Source: CAVRXQ01 sp963849105
GTDB taxonomy: Bacteria; Actinomycetota; Acidimicrobiia; Acidimicrobiales; Bog-793
Assembly (NCBI GenBank): GCA_963849105.1
Contig: CAWKGD010000006.1
Location: forward strand, 372,001 to 436,000
Reading direction: 5' to 3'
DNA length: 64,000 nt
Shown: positions 43,000 to 51,889 of the stretch, in pieces
How positions within the stretch are numbered: the first letter of the stretch is position 1
How the letters are laid out: each line of letters opens with the position of its first letter
Notes under the pieces: generated by a model
Databases searched by the model: none
The model's input: the letters and a program-made list of their open reading frames with translations, nothing else
Told to the model about the DNA's origin: nothing
Position numbers and translations under genes: made by a program

Positions 43000-44114
43000 G
43001 TCGAGCTCTCCTTCGCGGTTTCGGCGACCGTCGGTTCGAGCGATTCTTCGAGCGCCGATAAGAAGGCGTCGTTCTCCTCGGGCAATCCGATCGTCACCCT
43101 GAGACAACCCGAAAGTCCCCGCCAGGACGAGACGTCGCGCACAAGGACGGACCGGTCGACGAGACGCTTCCAGATCGTCGTCGCGTCCCGGTTACCGAGG
43201 CGAACAAGGAGGAAGTTCGCGTCGGAGGGCACCGGCTCGACACCGATTGACCTGAGCGCGTTTGCGACGCGCGTTCGCTCGCTGATGAGGCGCGAGACGC
43301 GATCTCGTTGCGAGCTCTCATATCCCAACGCCGCCACCGCCGCAGCCTGCTTGAACGCATCGAGGTGATAGGGCAACGTCGCATCGAAGAGTGCGCGGAT
43401 GATCGGTGGGGAAGCGATCGCATAGCCGAGGCGGAGTCCCGCCAGCGCCCACGCCTTTGACAGTGTCCGGACGACGATCAGGTTCTCGTGGTCGGCGAGC
43501 ATCGGGAGGACGCTTGTGCCGGCGAACAGCGCGTACGCCTCGTCGACGATGACGAGTCCGCGGCTGCGTTCGAGGATCGAGCGCACCGTGGCTTCCGGCT
43601 CGAGCCTGCCGGTCGGGTTGTTCGGAGAGCAGAGAAAGACGACGTCCGGGTCGCGATCCCTCGCCGCAGACGGCATGAGGCGGTCGAGTTCATCTTCCGG
43701 GATGAGGAAATCGCTGTCCCGTTCTCCCACCGCGACTTCGGTCCGGGTGAGATGGGCGATGTGCGAGTGCAAGGCGTACGTCGGCTCAAAGAGCACCAAG
43801 GTCCTCCCGGGACCACCGAACGCGAGGAGGATGCACTGCAAGACCTCGTTCGATCCGTTCGCGCCGAAAACGAGATCCGAGCTCACCCCGTCCAGGGCGG
43901 CGATGGCTGAGCGCAGCTGCTTCGCCTCGCGATCGGGGTATCGGTTCAAGTTGAGGTCGTCGACGATCTCAGCGAGCTCGGCGAGGAACTCCTCGGGGGG
44001 AGGCTCGGGGGTCTCGTTCGTGTTGAGACGGACCGCCACGTCGAGTTGCGGCGAGTGGTAACCGCTCGGCAGTCGGCTCGCAACTGCCGTGAGGTTCTCG
44101 TCCGGGGCACCCAT
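42996..44114 (-). CDS. hisC: Histidinol-phosphate aminotransferase
   Basis: A 372-residue fold-type I PLP enzyme. It shows RLNTNETP, NRYPD, FGANGSNEVLQCILLAF, FLCSPNNPTGR, VIVDEAYALF and the PLP lysine in RTLSKAWALAGLRLGY, plus the terminal arginine region GCLRVTIG. The ATG at 44114 shares a base with the hisD stop (TGATG). An upstream GTG 44117 is possible. Confidence 0.95.
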   Translation of the reverse strand: MGAPDENLTAVASRLPSGYHSPQLDVAVRLNTNETPEPPPEEFLAELAEIVDDLNLNRYPDREAKQLRSAIAALDGVSSDLVFGANGSNEVLQCILLAFGGPGRTLVLFEPTYALHSHIAHLTRTEVAVGERDSDFLIPEDELDRLMPSAARDRDPDVVFLCSPNNPTGRLEPEATVRSILERSRGLVIVDEAYALFAGTSVLPMLADHENLIVVRTLSKAWALAGLRLGYAIASPPIIRALFDATLPYHLDAFKQAAAVAALGYESSQRDRVSRLISERTRVANALRSIGVEPVPSDANFLLVRLGNRDATTIWKRLVDRSVLVRDVSSWRGLSGCLRVTIGLPEENDAFLSALEESLEPTVAETAKESST

Positions 44115-45412
44115 CACACGCTCCAGGTCGCCGCGCCGAGTCGTGTCCGGATCGCCTCCGCATGCGCGGGCAGTTGTTCGGACTCCGCGATCGCGACGAC
44201 GTCGTTTCCGACCGTCTTCAGTCCCTCTTCGCTCACTGCGATGGCGTGTGTCCGACGGAGAAAGTCCGCGACGCCGAGCGCGCTCGCAAAGCGCGCCGAT
44301 CCGAAGGTCGGCAGGACGTGGCTCGGGCCTGCGACGTAGTCCCCGATGGCTGCTGATGAGAACGGACCGAGGAAGATCGCCCCCGCGTTCTTCACGCGTG
44401 CCAAGAGCCTGTCCGCGTCGGCGGTCATCAATTCGAGGTGCTCGGGGGCGATCGCGTTGACGACGTTCATCGCCTGTTCGGGACCGTCGACGAGCGCGAC
44501 GAATCCGCCGGCACGAAGAGAGGTGAGCGTCTCGTCGTGGCGGGGCGAACGCTCGGCGAGTCTTGCGACGGCGCTGGTGACGCGCTGCGCGACGCCCTCT
44601 GACCACGTGACGAGCCATGCGAACCCGTCGGGGCCGTGCTCGGCTTGGACGACGAGATCGATCGCCACCCATTCGACGGGCGCCAACTCGTCGGCGACGA
44701 CGACGACTTCGGACGGCCCGGCGAAGCTCGACGCGACGCCGACGGACCCGGACACCTCGCGCTTTGCGAGAGCGACCCACTTCGATCCGGGTCCTGCGAT
44801 CACATCGACGTTCGGAATCGACTCGGTGCCGTACGCCATCGCGCCGATCGCCTGTGCTCCGCCGACCCGGTAGACCGCGTCGACGCCGGCGATCCTCGCC
44901 GCGAGAAGGATGTCGGGCGCGACGGCACCGGTCGGGCTCGGCGGGGTGCAGCACACGACCGACGCGACGCCCGCCACCTTGGCGGGGATCGCCGACATCA
45001 GCACGCTCGAGGGGTACGTCGCCGTGCCGGAGGGGGCATAGATCCCGGCGCGTGCGACGGGCAGGTCGAGGTGTTTGACCGTCACCCCGCGGTGGACGTA
45101 GTCGGGCGGCGTTTTGTTTTCGTGGCGATGGAATCGCTCGATCGCATCCGCAGCCGACTGAAGCGCTGCCACGAGATCGGCCGTCGCGTTCGCGACCGCT
45201 TCGTCGATCTCGTCCTCGTCGACGAGAAAATTCTTGACTTCGACACCGTCGAGTTCCGTGGTGAGCATCCGTAGTGCTTGGTCGCCCTGGTCGCGGACGA
45301 GTCGGAGGATCTCCCGGACGCGCGCGATCGGTTTTTCGTCCGACAGCCGCGGACGCGGCAGATCGAACGGCCCCTCGGGGGCTTGTCCTCGTAGGTCGAT
45401 CAGCCGCAGCAC
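44114..45412 (-). CDS. hisD: Histidinol dehydrogenase
   Basis: A 432-residue enzyme for the last two oxidation steps of histidine synthesis. Features are GIYAPSGTATYPSSVLM, VYRVGGAQAIGAMAYGT, AGPGSKWV, DLVVQAEHGPDG, NAIAPEHLEL and GPSHVLPT. I chose GTG 45412 because AAAGGCGGAG precedes it and the protein then starts at LRLIDLRGQ. It is the first gene of the seven-gene minus-strand operon, divergent from hisG. Confidence 0.95.
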   Translation of the reverse strand: MLRLIDLRGQAPEGPFDLPRPRLSDEKPIARVREILRLVRDQGDQALRMLTTELDGVEVKNFLVDEDEIDEAVANATADLVAALQSAADAIERFHRHENKTPPDYVHRGVTVKHLDLPVARAGIYAPSGTATYPSSVLMSAIPAKVAGVASVVCCTPPSPTGAVAPDILLAARIAGVDAVYRVGGAQAIGAMAYGTESIPNVDVIAGPGSKWVALAKREVSGSVGVASSFAGPSEVVVVADELAPVEWVAIDLVVQAEHGPDGFAWLVTWSEGVAQRVTSAVARLAERSPRHDETLTSLRAGGFVALVDGPEQAMNVVNAIAPEHLELMTADADRLLARVKNAGAIFLGPFSSAAIGDYVAGPSHVLPTFGSARFASALGVADFLRRTHAIAVSEEGLKTVGNDVVAIAESEQLPAHAEAIRTRLGAATWSV

Positions 45413-45426
45413 CGAACTCCGCCTTT

Positions 45427-45443
45427 CTGGCGTGAACCGCCAG
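45427..45443. promoter_or_regulatory. Small dyad between hisD and hisG
   Basis: CTGGCG (45427-45432), TGAAC, CGCCAG (45438-45443) is a perfect 6-bp inverted repeat in the 113-base divergent region. It is followed on the plus strand by GATAAAT, an AT-rich element that could be a -10 box toward hisG. Confidence 0.3.
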
Positions 45444-45525
45444 GATAAATGGGAATATGTCGTCGCTCGCGCGGCGAGCGGTGCATGCCGGTTGGCCATC
45501 CGAAGAGCAAGAGAAAGGCGTCGAC

Positions 45526-46401
45526 GTGCTCCGACTCGTCGTACCGAAGGGCAGTCTCGAGCGGCAGACCTTCGAGCTATTCGAGGCCGCTGATCTCGCG
45601 ATCCTCCGCAGTTCCGACGTCGACTACCGAGGTTCGATCGATGACGAACGCATCGAGGACGTCCGCGTGCTGCGGCCCCAGGAGATCCCGCTCTATGTGA
45701 GCAGCGGACTGTTCGACTTCGGCATCACGGGACGCGACTGGATCGCCGAGACGCAAGCCGACGTTGTGTCGCTCGGCGAGCTCCGGTACTCCAAGACCAC
45801 GGATCGGCCGGTCCAGATCGTGATCGCCGTGCACGATTCCACGCCGGTGCGCAAGGTCGAAGACCTCCGGCGCGGCGCGCGCGTCGCGACCGAGTATCCG
45901 GGCATCACGAAGCGTTTCCTGGTGGCGAGGGGCGTCGAAGCTGAGGTGTTGTTGTCCTATGGCGCGACGGAGGCGAAGGTCCCCGAGATCGCGGACGCCG
46001 TTGTCGAGATCACCGAGACGGGTCGTGCGCTCGAAGCGGCGAGCTTGCGCGTCCTTGAGGTCGTGCTCGAGTCATACCCGGAGCTCATCGCGAATCGCGA
46101 TTCCGCAGCCGATCCCGACAAAGCGCGTGCGATGGCTCAGATCCTGACGCTCTTGCAAGGCGCGCTCGACGCCCGCGGCAACGTGCTCGTCAAATTGAAC
46201 GTGTCCACGTCGGATCTCGATGCCGTCATCAAGCTTCTTCCTTCGATGAAGGCACCAACCGTCTCTCAGCTCTCGGGGGACAGCGGATATGCCATCGAGA
46301 CGGTCGTCAAGAAGAACGAGATCAACGTGTTGCTTCCGGCGCTCAAAGAGGCCGGCGCAACGGACATCCTCGAGCTCGCCCTGTCAAAGATCGTCCACTG
46401 A
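45526..46401 (+). CDS. hisG: ATP phosphoribosyltransferase, long form
   Basis: A 291-residue first enzyme of histidine synthesis. It begins LRLVVPKGSLERQTFELFEAADL and has FDFGITGRDWI, VATEYPGITKRFL, LSYGATEAKVPEIADAVVEITETG (PRPP loop) and a C-terminal regulatory domain of about 80 residues (NVLVKLNVSTSDLDAVIKLLPSMKAPTVSQL) that confers feedback inhibition by histidine in the long form. GTG 45526 has GAGAAAGG upstream. hisE, usually beside hisG in actinobacteria, is missing here. Confidence 0.94.
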   Translation: MLRLVVPKGSLERQTFELFEAADLAILRSSDVDYRGSIDDERIEDVRVLRPQEIPLYVSSGLFDFGITGRDWIAETQADVVSLGELRYSKTTDRPVQIVIAVHDSTPVRKVEDLRRGARVATEYPGITKRFLVARGVEAEVLLSYGATEAKVPEIADAVVEITETGRALEAASLRVLEVVLESYPELIANRDSAADPDKARAMAQILTLLQGALDARGNVLVKLNVSTSDLDAVIKLLPSMKAPTVSQLSGDSGYAIETVVKKNEINVLLPALKEAGATDILELALSKIVH

Positions 46402-46428
46402 TGTGTCTGCGCGCTCGGGCGCGACTGA

Positions 46429-46545
46429 CTACTCCTTTGGCGCGCGCCGATTGAGAGAACGAGCGAACCGGATCACGAAAAAGACGAGCACGATAAGCAG
46501 CACGGCGAATATGCCGAAGACAATCGCGGCGGCGGTGACGTTCAT
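46429..46545 (-). CDS. 38-residue single-helix membrane protein, coupled to tesB
   Basis: A short gene whose ATG (46545) overlaps the tesB stop by 4 bases (ATGA). It encodes MNVTAAAIVFGIFAVLLI, then VLVFFVIRFARSLNRRAPKE, that is one helix (about residues 5-25) and a basic cytosolic tail, ending in TAG at 46429. The coupling and the clean N-out/C-in charge pattern support a real microprotein. It has no family that I recognise and lies 27 bases from the convergent hisG end. Confidence 0.6.
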   Translation of the reverse strand: MNVTAAAIVFGIFAVLLIVLVFFVIRFARSLNRRAPKE

Positions 46546-47390
46546 TTCTCGCGGCGCTGCCGGACGAGCCCCTCTTGGGCGACGCTCGCGACGAGCTCAC
46601 CTGATTGGGCGAACAGAAGTCCGCGCGCAAGTCCACGAGCGCCGTAAGCGATCGGGCTCGACTGATCGTAGAAGAGCCAGTTATCAGCTTCGATCGGTCG
46701 GTGGAACCACACGCAGTGGTCGAGGCTCGCACCCATGAAACGGCCGTCGTAGGGCATCATCCCGTGGCGCTGCAGGATCGTGTCGACCAAGGTGAGGTCG
46801 GCGGCGAAGGTCACGATCGCGGCGTGGATCAGCGGGTCCTTCGAAATCGGCCCGGTAGCGCGGAACCAAAGCTGTTCGCTCGCGGAAGCTGCTCCGTTTC
46901 GGAGCCACGGGTACTCGCTCACGAAGCGGAGGTCGAGTCCGTAGGTGTTCGCGAAGTTCGGGAGCGACTTGTCGTCCGTGCCGACGAGCTCGGCGACCGG
47001 TGTGAGCGCTTCGGGAGCGGGGACGTCAGGTATCGACTCGCCGTGGGTGAGACCGTCCTCGTCCTTGTGGAAGGAGCAAGCCATCTGGAGGATCGTCTCG
47101 CCGTGCTGGATTCCTGCCACGTTGCGTGCAGAGAACGAATGGCCGTCGCGCAGCCGCTCGACCTCGTAGAGGATCGGTCGGTGCGGGTCGCCGGGCCGGA
47201 GGAAATAGGCGTGGAGTGAGTGGACTCGGCGGCGCTCGACCGTCCGCCCCGCGGCGACGAGGGCCTGCGCCGCGACTTGGCCGCCGAAGACCCTCCGGCG
47301 TTCCTCATCGAGGCTGACGCCGCGGAATATGTTCACCTCGACCTGCTCCAAGTCGAGCAAATCGACGAGGTGTGCCTTCTGGCTGTCCAT
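46542..47390 (-). CDS. tesB: Acyl-CoA thioesterase II
   Basis: A 282-residue double-hotdog thioesterase that hydrolyses medium- and long-chain acyl-CoA. It shows FRGVSLDEERRRVFGGQVAAQAL (first hotdog), HSLHAYFLRPGDP, RNVAGIQHGETILQMACSFH and, in the second half, GRFMGASLDHCVWFHRP with the catalytic Asp-Gln-Ser/Thr region ending FYDQSSPIAYGARGLARG. ATG 47390 is preceded closely by GAGG. It is divergent from the gtrA-type gene, 24 bases away. Confidence 0.92.
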   Translation of the reverse strand: MDSQKAHLVDLLDLEQVEVNIFRGVSLDEERRRVFGGQVAAQALVAAGRTVERRRVHSLHAYFLRPGDPHRPILYEVERLRDGHSFSARNVAGIQHGETILQMACSFHKDEDGLTHGESIPDVPAPEALTPVAELVGTDDKSLPNFANTYGLDLRFVSEYPWLRNGAASASEQLWFRATGPISKDPLIHAAIVTFAADLTLVDTILQRHGMMPYDGRFMGASLDHCVWFHRPIEADNWLFYDQSSPIAYGARGLARGLLFAQSGELVASVAQEGLVRQRREK

Positions 47391-47414
47391 CCTCAGACGG
47401 TACACTCGGGCATC

Positions 47415-48044
47415 ATGCGCAAAGCGATGAAGCACCCTGTCGCGTTCGCGCGGGAATACGTCCATACAGCGCACTTCCGTCGGTTCCTGCGCTACTCCTC
47501 GGTCTCGGTCGTCTCGACAACCGTCTCGCTCAGTGGGCTCTACTTGTTCTTCCGCGTGCTGCACATCGGCACCGCGACCGACTCGAATTTGTTGGCGACC
47601 GCGATCGCGTCGGTTCCCGCGTACTATTTGAACCGCACGTGGGCCTGGGGAAAGAGCGGACGTTCGCACGTGTTTCGTGAGGTCGTTCCGTTCTGGATTA
47701 TCACGATCATCGGTGTGCTGCTGTCGACCGGTGCGGTCCATATCGCGGCCGTCGAGGCGAAGAGCCACCACCTCTCCAAGGACGGAGAGACGCTCGCGGT
47801 TGAGTTCGCAAACTTCTTCACCTACGGCGTGCTGTGGTTCGCGAAGTTCTCGTTCTTCAACCGTTTCCTTTTCAAGGTGAAGACAGAGGACACCGGCGAG
47901 AGCACGATGACCATGAGTGCCTCCGGTGTCGAGCAGACACCGGCACCGGTCGCCGCGGCGACCTCAGTACTTGCCACCGACGGCGCGCTGACCGCGTCTG
48001 CCGCAGAACACCAGGAGCGCCTCAGCGAGGTCGAACTCGCCTGA
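47415..48044 (+). CDS. GtrA-family membrane protein
   Basis: A 209-residue protein with four helices between residues 25 and 145. The family signature is FRRFLRYSSVSVVSTTVSLSGLYLFF, then ASVPAYYLNRTWAWGKS, FWIITIIGVLLSTGAV and FFTYGVLWFAKFSFFNRFLFK. GtrA proteins help flip or position polyprenyl-linked sugars for surface glycan synthesis. A 60-residue Thr/Ala/Glu-rich tail follows. The gene is convergent with, and overlaps, the Lnt-like gene end by 23 bases. Confidence 0.88.
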   Translation: MRKAMKHPVAFAREYVHTAHFRRFLRYSSVSVVSTTVSLSGLYLFFRVLHIGTATDSNLLATAIASVPAYYLNRTWAWGKSGRSHVFREVVPFWIITIIGVLLSTGAVHIAAVEAKSHHLSKDGETLAVEFANFFTYGVLWFAKFSFFNRFLFKVKTEDTGESTMTMSASGVEQTPAPVAAATSVLATDGALTASAAEHQERLSEVELA

Positions 48045-49560
48045 TCATCGCGATCGCCCGTCGCAGGCCGCGCGGATCGGACAACCAGCAACCGACGAGC
48101 AACACCGCCGCGCCGATCACGACAGGAAGATCTCCGTTGTCGTCGTACCAGGTGCGCCCGTCGCGCAATCCGATCAGGGCATGGATGAGGTCCGGCTTGC
48201 CGAGGGCGCTCTGGTGCGTGACGGAACCGTTGGGCGAAATCGTCGCCGAATAGCCGGTGGTCGCGGACTGCACGAGCGCTCGACCCTCGGCGACCGCCTG
48301 AAACTGTGACGCGGCGAGTTCCATCGCGGGGACCTGCGACGTCCCATACGAGGAGGTGTTCGTCTCGACGACGAGTAGCTGTCCGCCGGAGTCGACGCCG
48401 CGGCGTCCGATCTTCGGGAAGAACGTCTCGAAGGAGTTCAAAAGCACGAGTCGCCCGGCCGGTGTCACGACGGTTCTGTCGGATGTTCCCACGATCACGT
48501 CGCGAGGGACCGCGTCGAGGTTGACGATCTTTGCGATGAACGATCGAAAAGGGACGTACTCGCCGAACGGCACGGGGTGCTCCTTTTCGATCGAGGCGAT
48601 GAGCGCACCGGTGGGTCCGAACGCGACGAGTTCGTTGCGAAACCGCGTGCGCCCGACTGGCCACGTGACGCCGACGAGCAAGGTCGCGTGCAGCTGGACC
48701 GCAATTGCCGCGAAGCTCTCGACACGTCGTGAACGGTTTGGTGGACCCAGCAACGCGAGTGCGTTTTCCGGTGTCACGACGAGACGTGGCGCACGGCGTA
48801 TGCGCCTCAACACCGACAACGTCGCCGGGTAGGCGGTTGTTGGGGAGACCTCGATTGAGGTCACGCCCCGGCGGCCGCCGCCTTGGACGGCGGCGACGAG
48901 TTCACGCCGGCTCGCCGGGCCGCCGTCGGGTGCGAGGCTCGCCAGCGATGCGGCGATAACGACGAGCACGACCGCGCCGAGGCCGGAGGACATCGAGACT
49001 GCGCTGAACGACTGCCGTCGGGCGGAGTCGGCGATTGCAACGCCGAAGGCGGCGAGACCCGATCCCGCCAGCGCGGCCGAAGCGACGACGAGATAAGGAC
49101 CGCCGATTCGCGCGAGTCCGAGGAGGGGACCATCGGCCTGGGTGAGGGCCACCCCGCCGAGCGGCAGGCCACCGAAGGGGAACGCGTCACGCAGCGCCTC
49201 GAGCAACGTCATCGCGGCAGCGAATCCGATGAGCCGACCTCGTCTCGGTCCAACAACGAGGCAGGCGATCCCGACGAGGATCGACTCGAACAGAACGAGA
49301 ACGAGGTATCCCCAGCCCGTGAACTGGAACGCCCAAATGGACGCGAGCGAGAACTGTCCGACGCCGGCGAACAGTCCTGACACGAATCGCCATCGCGCCG
49401 GGCGGCGCGTGCTGATCGCCGCGAGTCCGCCGAGCCCGAGCGGGGCGAGGAACCAGAGTCGTTCCGGCGGCATCGAGAACGCGATCGCCACACCCGACAG
49501 CACCGACGCCGCGCCGATCGCCGTGCCGCGTCTCAGAGCGCCGGGAGACCGAGCCTTCAC
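48022..49560 (-). CDS. Apolipoprotein N-acyltransferase-like protein with Ser in place of catalytic Cys
   Basis: A 512-residue protein with N-terminal helices (residues 15-200) and a periplasmic-type nitrilase domain, the layout of Lnt, which adds the third acyl chain to lipoproteins. The catalytic Glu (VTPENAL) and Lys (EKEHPVPFGEYVP) are present, but at the nucleophile position, where Lnt has ICYE, this protein reads NSFE: codon TCC at 48433-48435, Ser376. GTG 49560 overlaps the hemY stop by 4 bases. Either the enzyme works differently or it has lost acyltransfer activity. Confidence 0.85.
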   Translation of the reverse strand: MKARSPGALRRGTAIGAASVLSGVAIAFSMPPERLWFLAPLGLGGLAAISTRRPARWRFVSGLFAGVGQFSLASIWAFQFTGWGYLVLVLFESILVGIACLVVGPRRGRLIGFAAAMTLLEALRDAFPFGGLPLGGVALTQADGPLLGLARIGGPYLVVASAALAGSGLAAFGVAIADSARRQSFSAVSMSSGLGAVVLVVIAASLASLAPDGGPASRRELVAAVQGGGRRGVTSIEVSPTTAYPATLSVLRRIRRAPRLVVTPENALALLGPPNRSRRVESFAAIAVQLHATLLVGVTWPVGRTRFRNELVAFGPTGALIASIEKEHPVPFGEYVPFRSFIAKIVNLDAVPRDVIVGTSDRTVVTPAGRLVLLNSFETFFPKIGRRGVDSGGQLLVVETNTSSYGTSQVPAMELAASQFQAVAEGRALVQSATTGYSATISPNGSVTHQSALGKPDLIHALIGLRDGRTWYDDNGDLPVVIGAAVLLVGCWLSDPRGLRRAIAMIRRVRPR

Positions 49561-50978
49561 TGCAAACGATCGCTGAGTTGCAGTGCGGCTTGTCTGGCGG
49601 ACGCGATGCACGCAGGGATGCCGATTCCGCCGGACCACGAGCCCGTGAGCGCGATCGGTCCGAGGCCGTCGGTCAACCGCGCAACGCGATCGCGTCGCGC
49701 GAGGTGACCGCTGACGTACTGCGGGAACGCATTGACGAAGCGCTCGATATGCGCAGCGATCGGCTCTGCGTCGATCCCGAGAATCGTCGCGATCTCGGCG
49801 CCGACACGCCGGATGAGCGTGTCGTCATCGAGCTCGAGTGGCCGCTCGTCTCCATGACGTCCGACAGATGCTCGGATGACAAACTCGTGATCGTCCGAAG
49901 AACGGGGCCACTTTGTCGATACGAAGGTCAGCGCGGTGCTGAATGCGTCGCCCCGCGGGATCAACACGCCGGAACCGGTCGGTCGCGACCGCGTCGTGGC
50001 GTAATCCAACGCAAAGGCGAACGCGACCGTGGCGACCGAGGAGTAGGGAATCGCTTCCAGTTCGCGGGCGAGTGTCGATGACAACGGACGGATTAACCGC
50101 GCAATTGCCCACGCGGGAAGCGCGACAAGCACGCCGTCGGCGGTGACCGTCTCGCTCGAAGTCTCGACCCTGATCGCGCCGCCTTCGATCGTGGTAAGGC
50201 TGCGCACGCTGACGGACGATCGGATCGTTACTCCTTTGCGGACACACTCGTTCGTCAGTCGTTCGGTCAATGTCGACATCCCATGAGCGAGGCCGAGAAA
50301 CATCGGCGACGCGTCATCCGCTTTGCGTCGTTGCGCGAGCGGACGAAGGGCTCGGATGAGACTCGTCCTGCCCGCGGTCGCCTCGGCGAGCGTCGGCGCC
50401 GTCGCGGCGAACGACAACGCGCGGGCGTCGCCGGCGTTGATCCCGCCGAGCAGCGGGTCGATGAGGTTGGCGAAGATTTCATGCCCGAGGCGCCGCTCGA
50501 CAACCTCGGCGATCGTCGGGTCGGCCCGAGACGAATCTGACGCTCCCACCCAGATCGGCGTGACGTCGACGAGATCGCCGAACGCTCGGATGACCGACCT
50601 TCGCGAGACGATTCCGGTATTCCACAGTGCTCGGAGATCCGTCGGCACCCCAAGGACCACGCCCGGAGGGAACGACCGCACCGCCCCCCGTGCGAATACC
50701 GACGCCGAACTGGTCGCCGGTGCGACGAGTTCGGCTCCCAAGCCGATCGCCCAGGCGAGCTTTTCGGCGTCGGGGGTACGCGTGATGAAGACGTCCGCTG
50801 CCGCGTCGAGCGGTTTTCCGCGGAATTCGGCGGTGCGGATCAGCCCGCCGGTCGCGGCGCTCGCCTCGAAGAGGGTGACGTCGAAAGAGTCAGCGAGGGA
50901 GTGAGCGGCGGCAAGACCGGAAATGCCACCACCGACGACAACGACCCGGCGCCGGGACGGCCCGTCGGCGTTCGTCAC
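49557..50978 (-). CDS. hemY: Coproporphyrinogen/protoporphyrinogen oxidase
   Basis: A 473-residue FAD enzyme. The dinucleotide-binding motif is VVVVGGGISGLAAAHSL near the N-terminus, followed by EASAATGGLIRT and, at the end, IALTGSWSGGIGIPACIASARQAA. In actinobacteria HemY (CgoX) oxidises coproporphyrinogen III to coproporphyrin III. It overlaps hemH by 4 bases (GTGA) and lies between hemH and the Lnt-like gene. Confidence 0.92.
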   Translation of the reverse strand: MTNADGPSRRRVVVVGGGISGLAAAHSLADSFDVTLFEASAATGGLIRTAEFRGKPLDAAADVFITRTPDAEKLAWAIGLGAELVAPATSSASVFARGAVRSFPPGVVLGVPTDLRALWNTGIVSRRSVIRAFGDLVDVTPIWVGASDSSRADPTIAEVVERRLGHEIFANLIDPLLGGINAGDARALSFAATAPTLAEATAGRTSLIRALRPLAQRRKADDASPMFLGLAHGMSTLTERLTNECVRKGVTIRSSVSVRSLTTIEGGAIRVETSSETVTADGVLVALPAWAIARLIRPLSSTLARELEAIPYSSVATVAFAFALDYATTRSRPTGSGVLIPRGDAFSTALTFVSTKWPRSSDDHEFVIRASVGRHGDERPLELDDDTLIRRVGAEIATILGIDAEPIAAHIERFVNAFPQYVSGHLARRDRVARLTDGLGPIALTGSWSGGIGIPACIASARQAALQLSDRLQ

Positions 50979-51889
50979 GGACCTGGATCTGCCGCGACGA
51001 CGAGTGCCGCGAGCGCCGCCGCGACGAGCGGGTCGTCGTTCAAGGAAGCGGTTCTCGCGAACCCGAGACCGAGCTCTTTCGCGCGTCCCTTCGCCGCGAT
51101 GTCGAGGTCGTAGCAGACCTCGAGGTGGTCGGAGGTAAAGCCCGCGGGACACACCACGACGGCGCGTGCCCCTTTGGCGGCGAGGGTGTTGAGTTCGTCC
51201 AATATGTCGGGTCCGAGCCATTCCTCGCTTGTTCGTCCCGCGCTCTGCCAGCCGGTCCTCCAGCGGGGGAGGTTGGCCGCCTCGGCAACGAGCGCCGCGG
51301 TCTCCTCGAGTTCGGCGCGATACGGGTCACCGGAGTCCAAGATGCGGACCGGGAGACTGTGGGCCGTGATCACGACCTCGACCTCGTCGGGTACACGCCC
51401 GAGACTGGCGATGGCGTCGAGCGTGCGCTCAGCGAGCACGCGTACGAGGGTGGGATTCGCCCCCCATCGCTCGACGAAGCCGGTTTTCAGTCCGCGAGAT
51501 TCCGCCTGTTCGCGGGCGCGCTCGATGTACTGGCCGACGCTCATCGCCGAGTAGTGCGGCGCGAGGACGATCCCGACGATTGCGCCGACGCCTTGCTCCG
51601 CGAGCGAGTCCACCGTCTGTTCGATCTTTGGATGCGAGTGCTTCGCGCCGTAGGCGACGCGGTAATGACCCGGTGACGTCGCGTCGAGGGCGCGCCGCAA
51701 CGCATGAACTTGGGCAGTGGTGCGCGCGGCGAGCGGCGAGACCCCGCCGATCGCCGCGTAGCGAGCTTGGAGGTCCGCGAGCTGCTCAGCGCTCGGCGGA
51801 CGCCCGCGGCGGATGTCGGTGTAGAAGGCCTCGACATCTCCGGGCGTCGCCGGCGTGCCGTATGCCATCACGACCACCCCGGTCGTCAC
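50975..51889 (-). CDS. hemH: Coproporphyrin ferrochelatase
   Basis: A 304-residue ferrochelatase (CpfC type). Key parts are VVMAYGTP, GGVSPL, HYSAMSVGQYIERA (metal-site histidine region), ITAHSLPVRIL and VCPAGFTSDHLEVCYDLD with the catalytic glutamate. Only two cysteines lie in the C-terminal half, so the four-Cys [2Fe-2S] cluster of mycobacterial enzymes is absent. The GTG overlaps the hemE stop by 4 bases. Iron insertion into coproporphyrin III is the likely reaction, given the gene order. Confidence 0.92.
   Translation of the reverse strand: MTTGVVVMAYGTPATPGDVEAFYTDIRRGRPPSAEQLADLQARYAAIGGVSPLAARTTAQVHALRRALDATSPGHYRVAYGAKHSHPKIEQTVDSLAEQGVGAIVGIVLAPHYSAMSVGQYIERAREQAESRGLKTGFVERWGANPTLVRVLAERTLDAIASLGRVPDEVEVVITAHSLPVRILDSGDPYRAELEETAALVAEAANLPRWRTGWQSAGRTSEEWLGPDILDELNTLAAKGARAVVVCPAGFTSDHLEVCYDLDIAAKGRAKELGLGFARTASLNDDPLVAAALAALVVAADPGP

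Noticed and set aside
44115..44954. 280-residue N-terminal extension of HisC
   Set aside because: It is antisense-like arginine-rich text over hisD in another frame; HisC homology begins right after ATG 44114.
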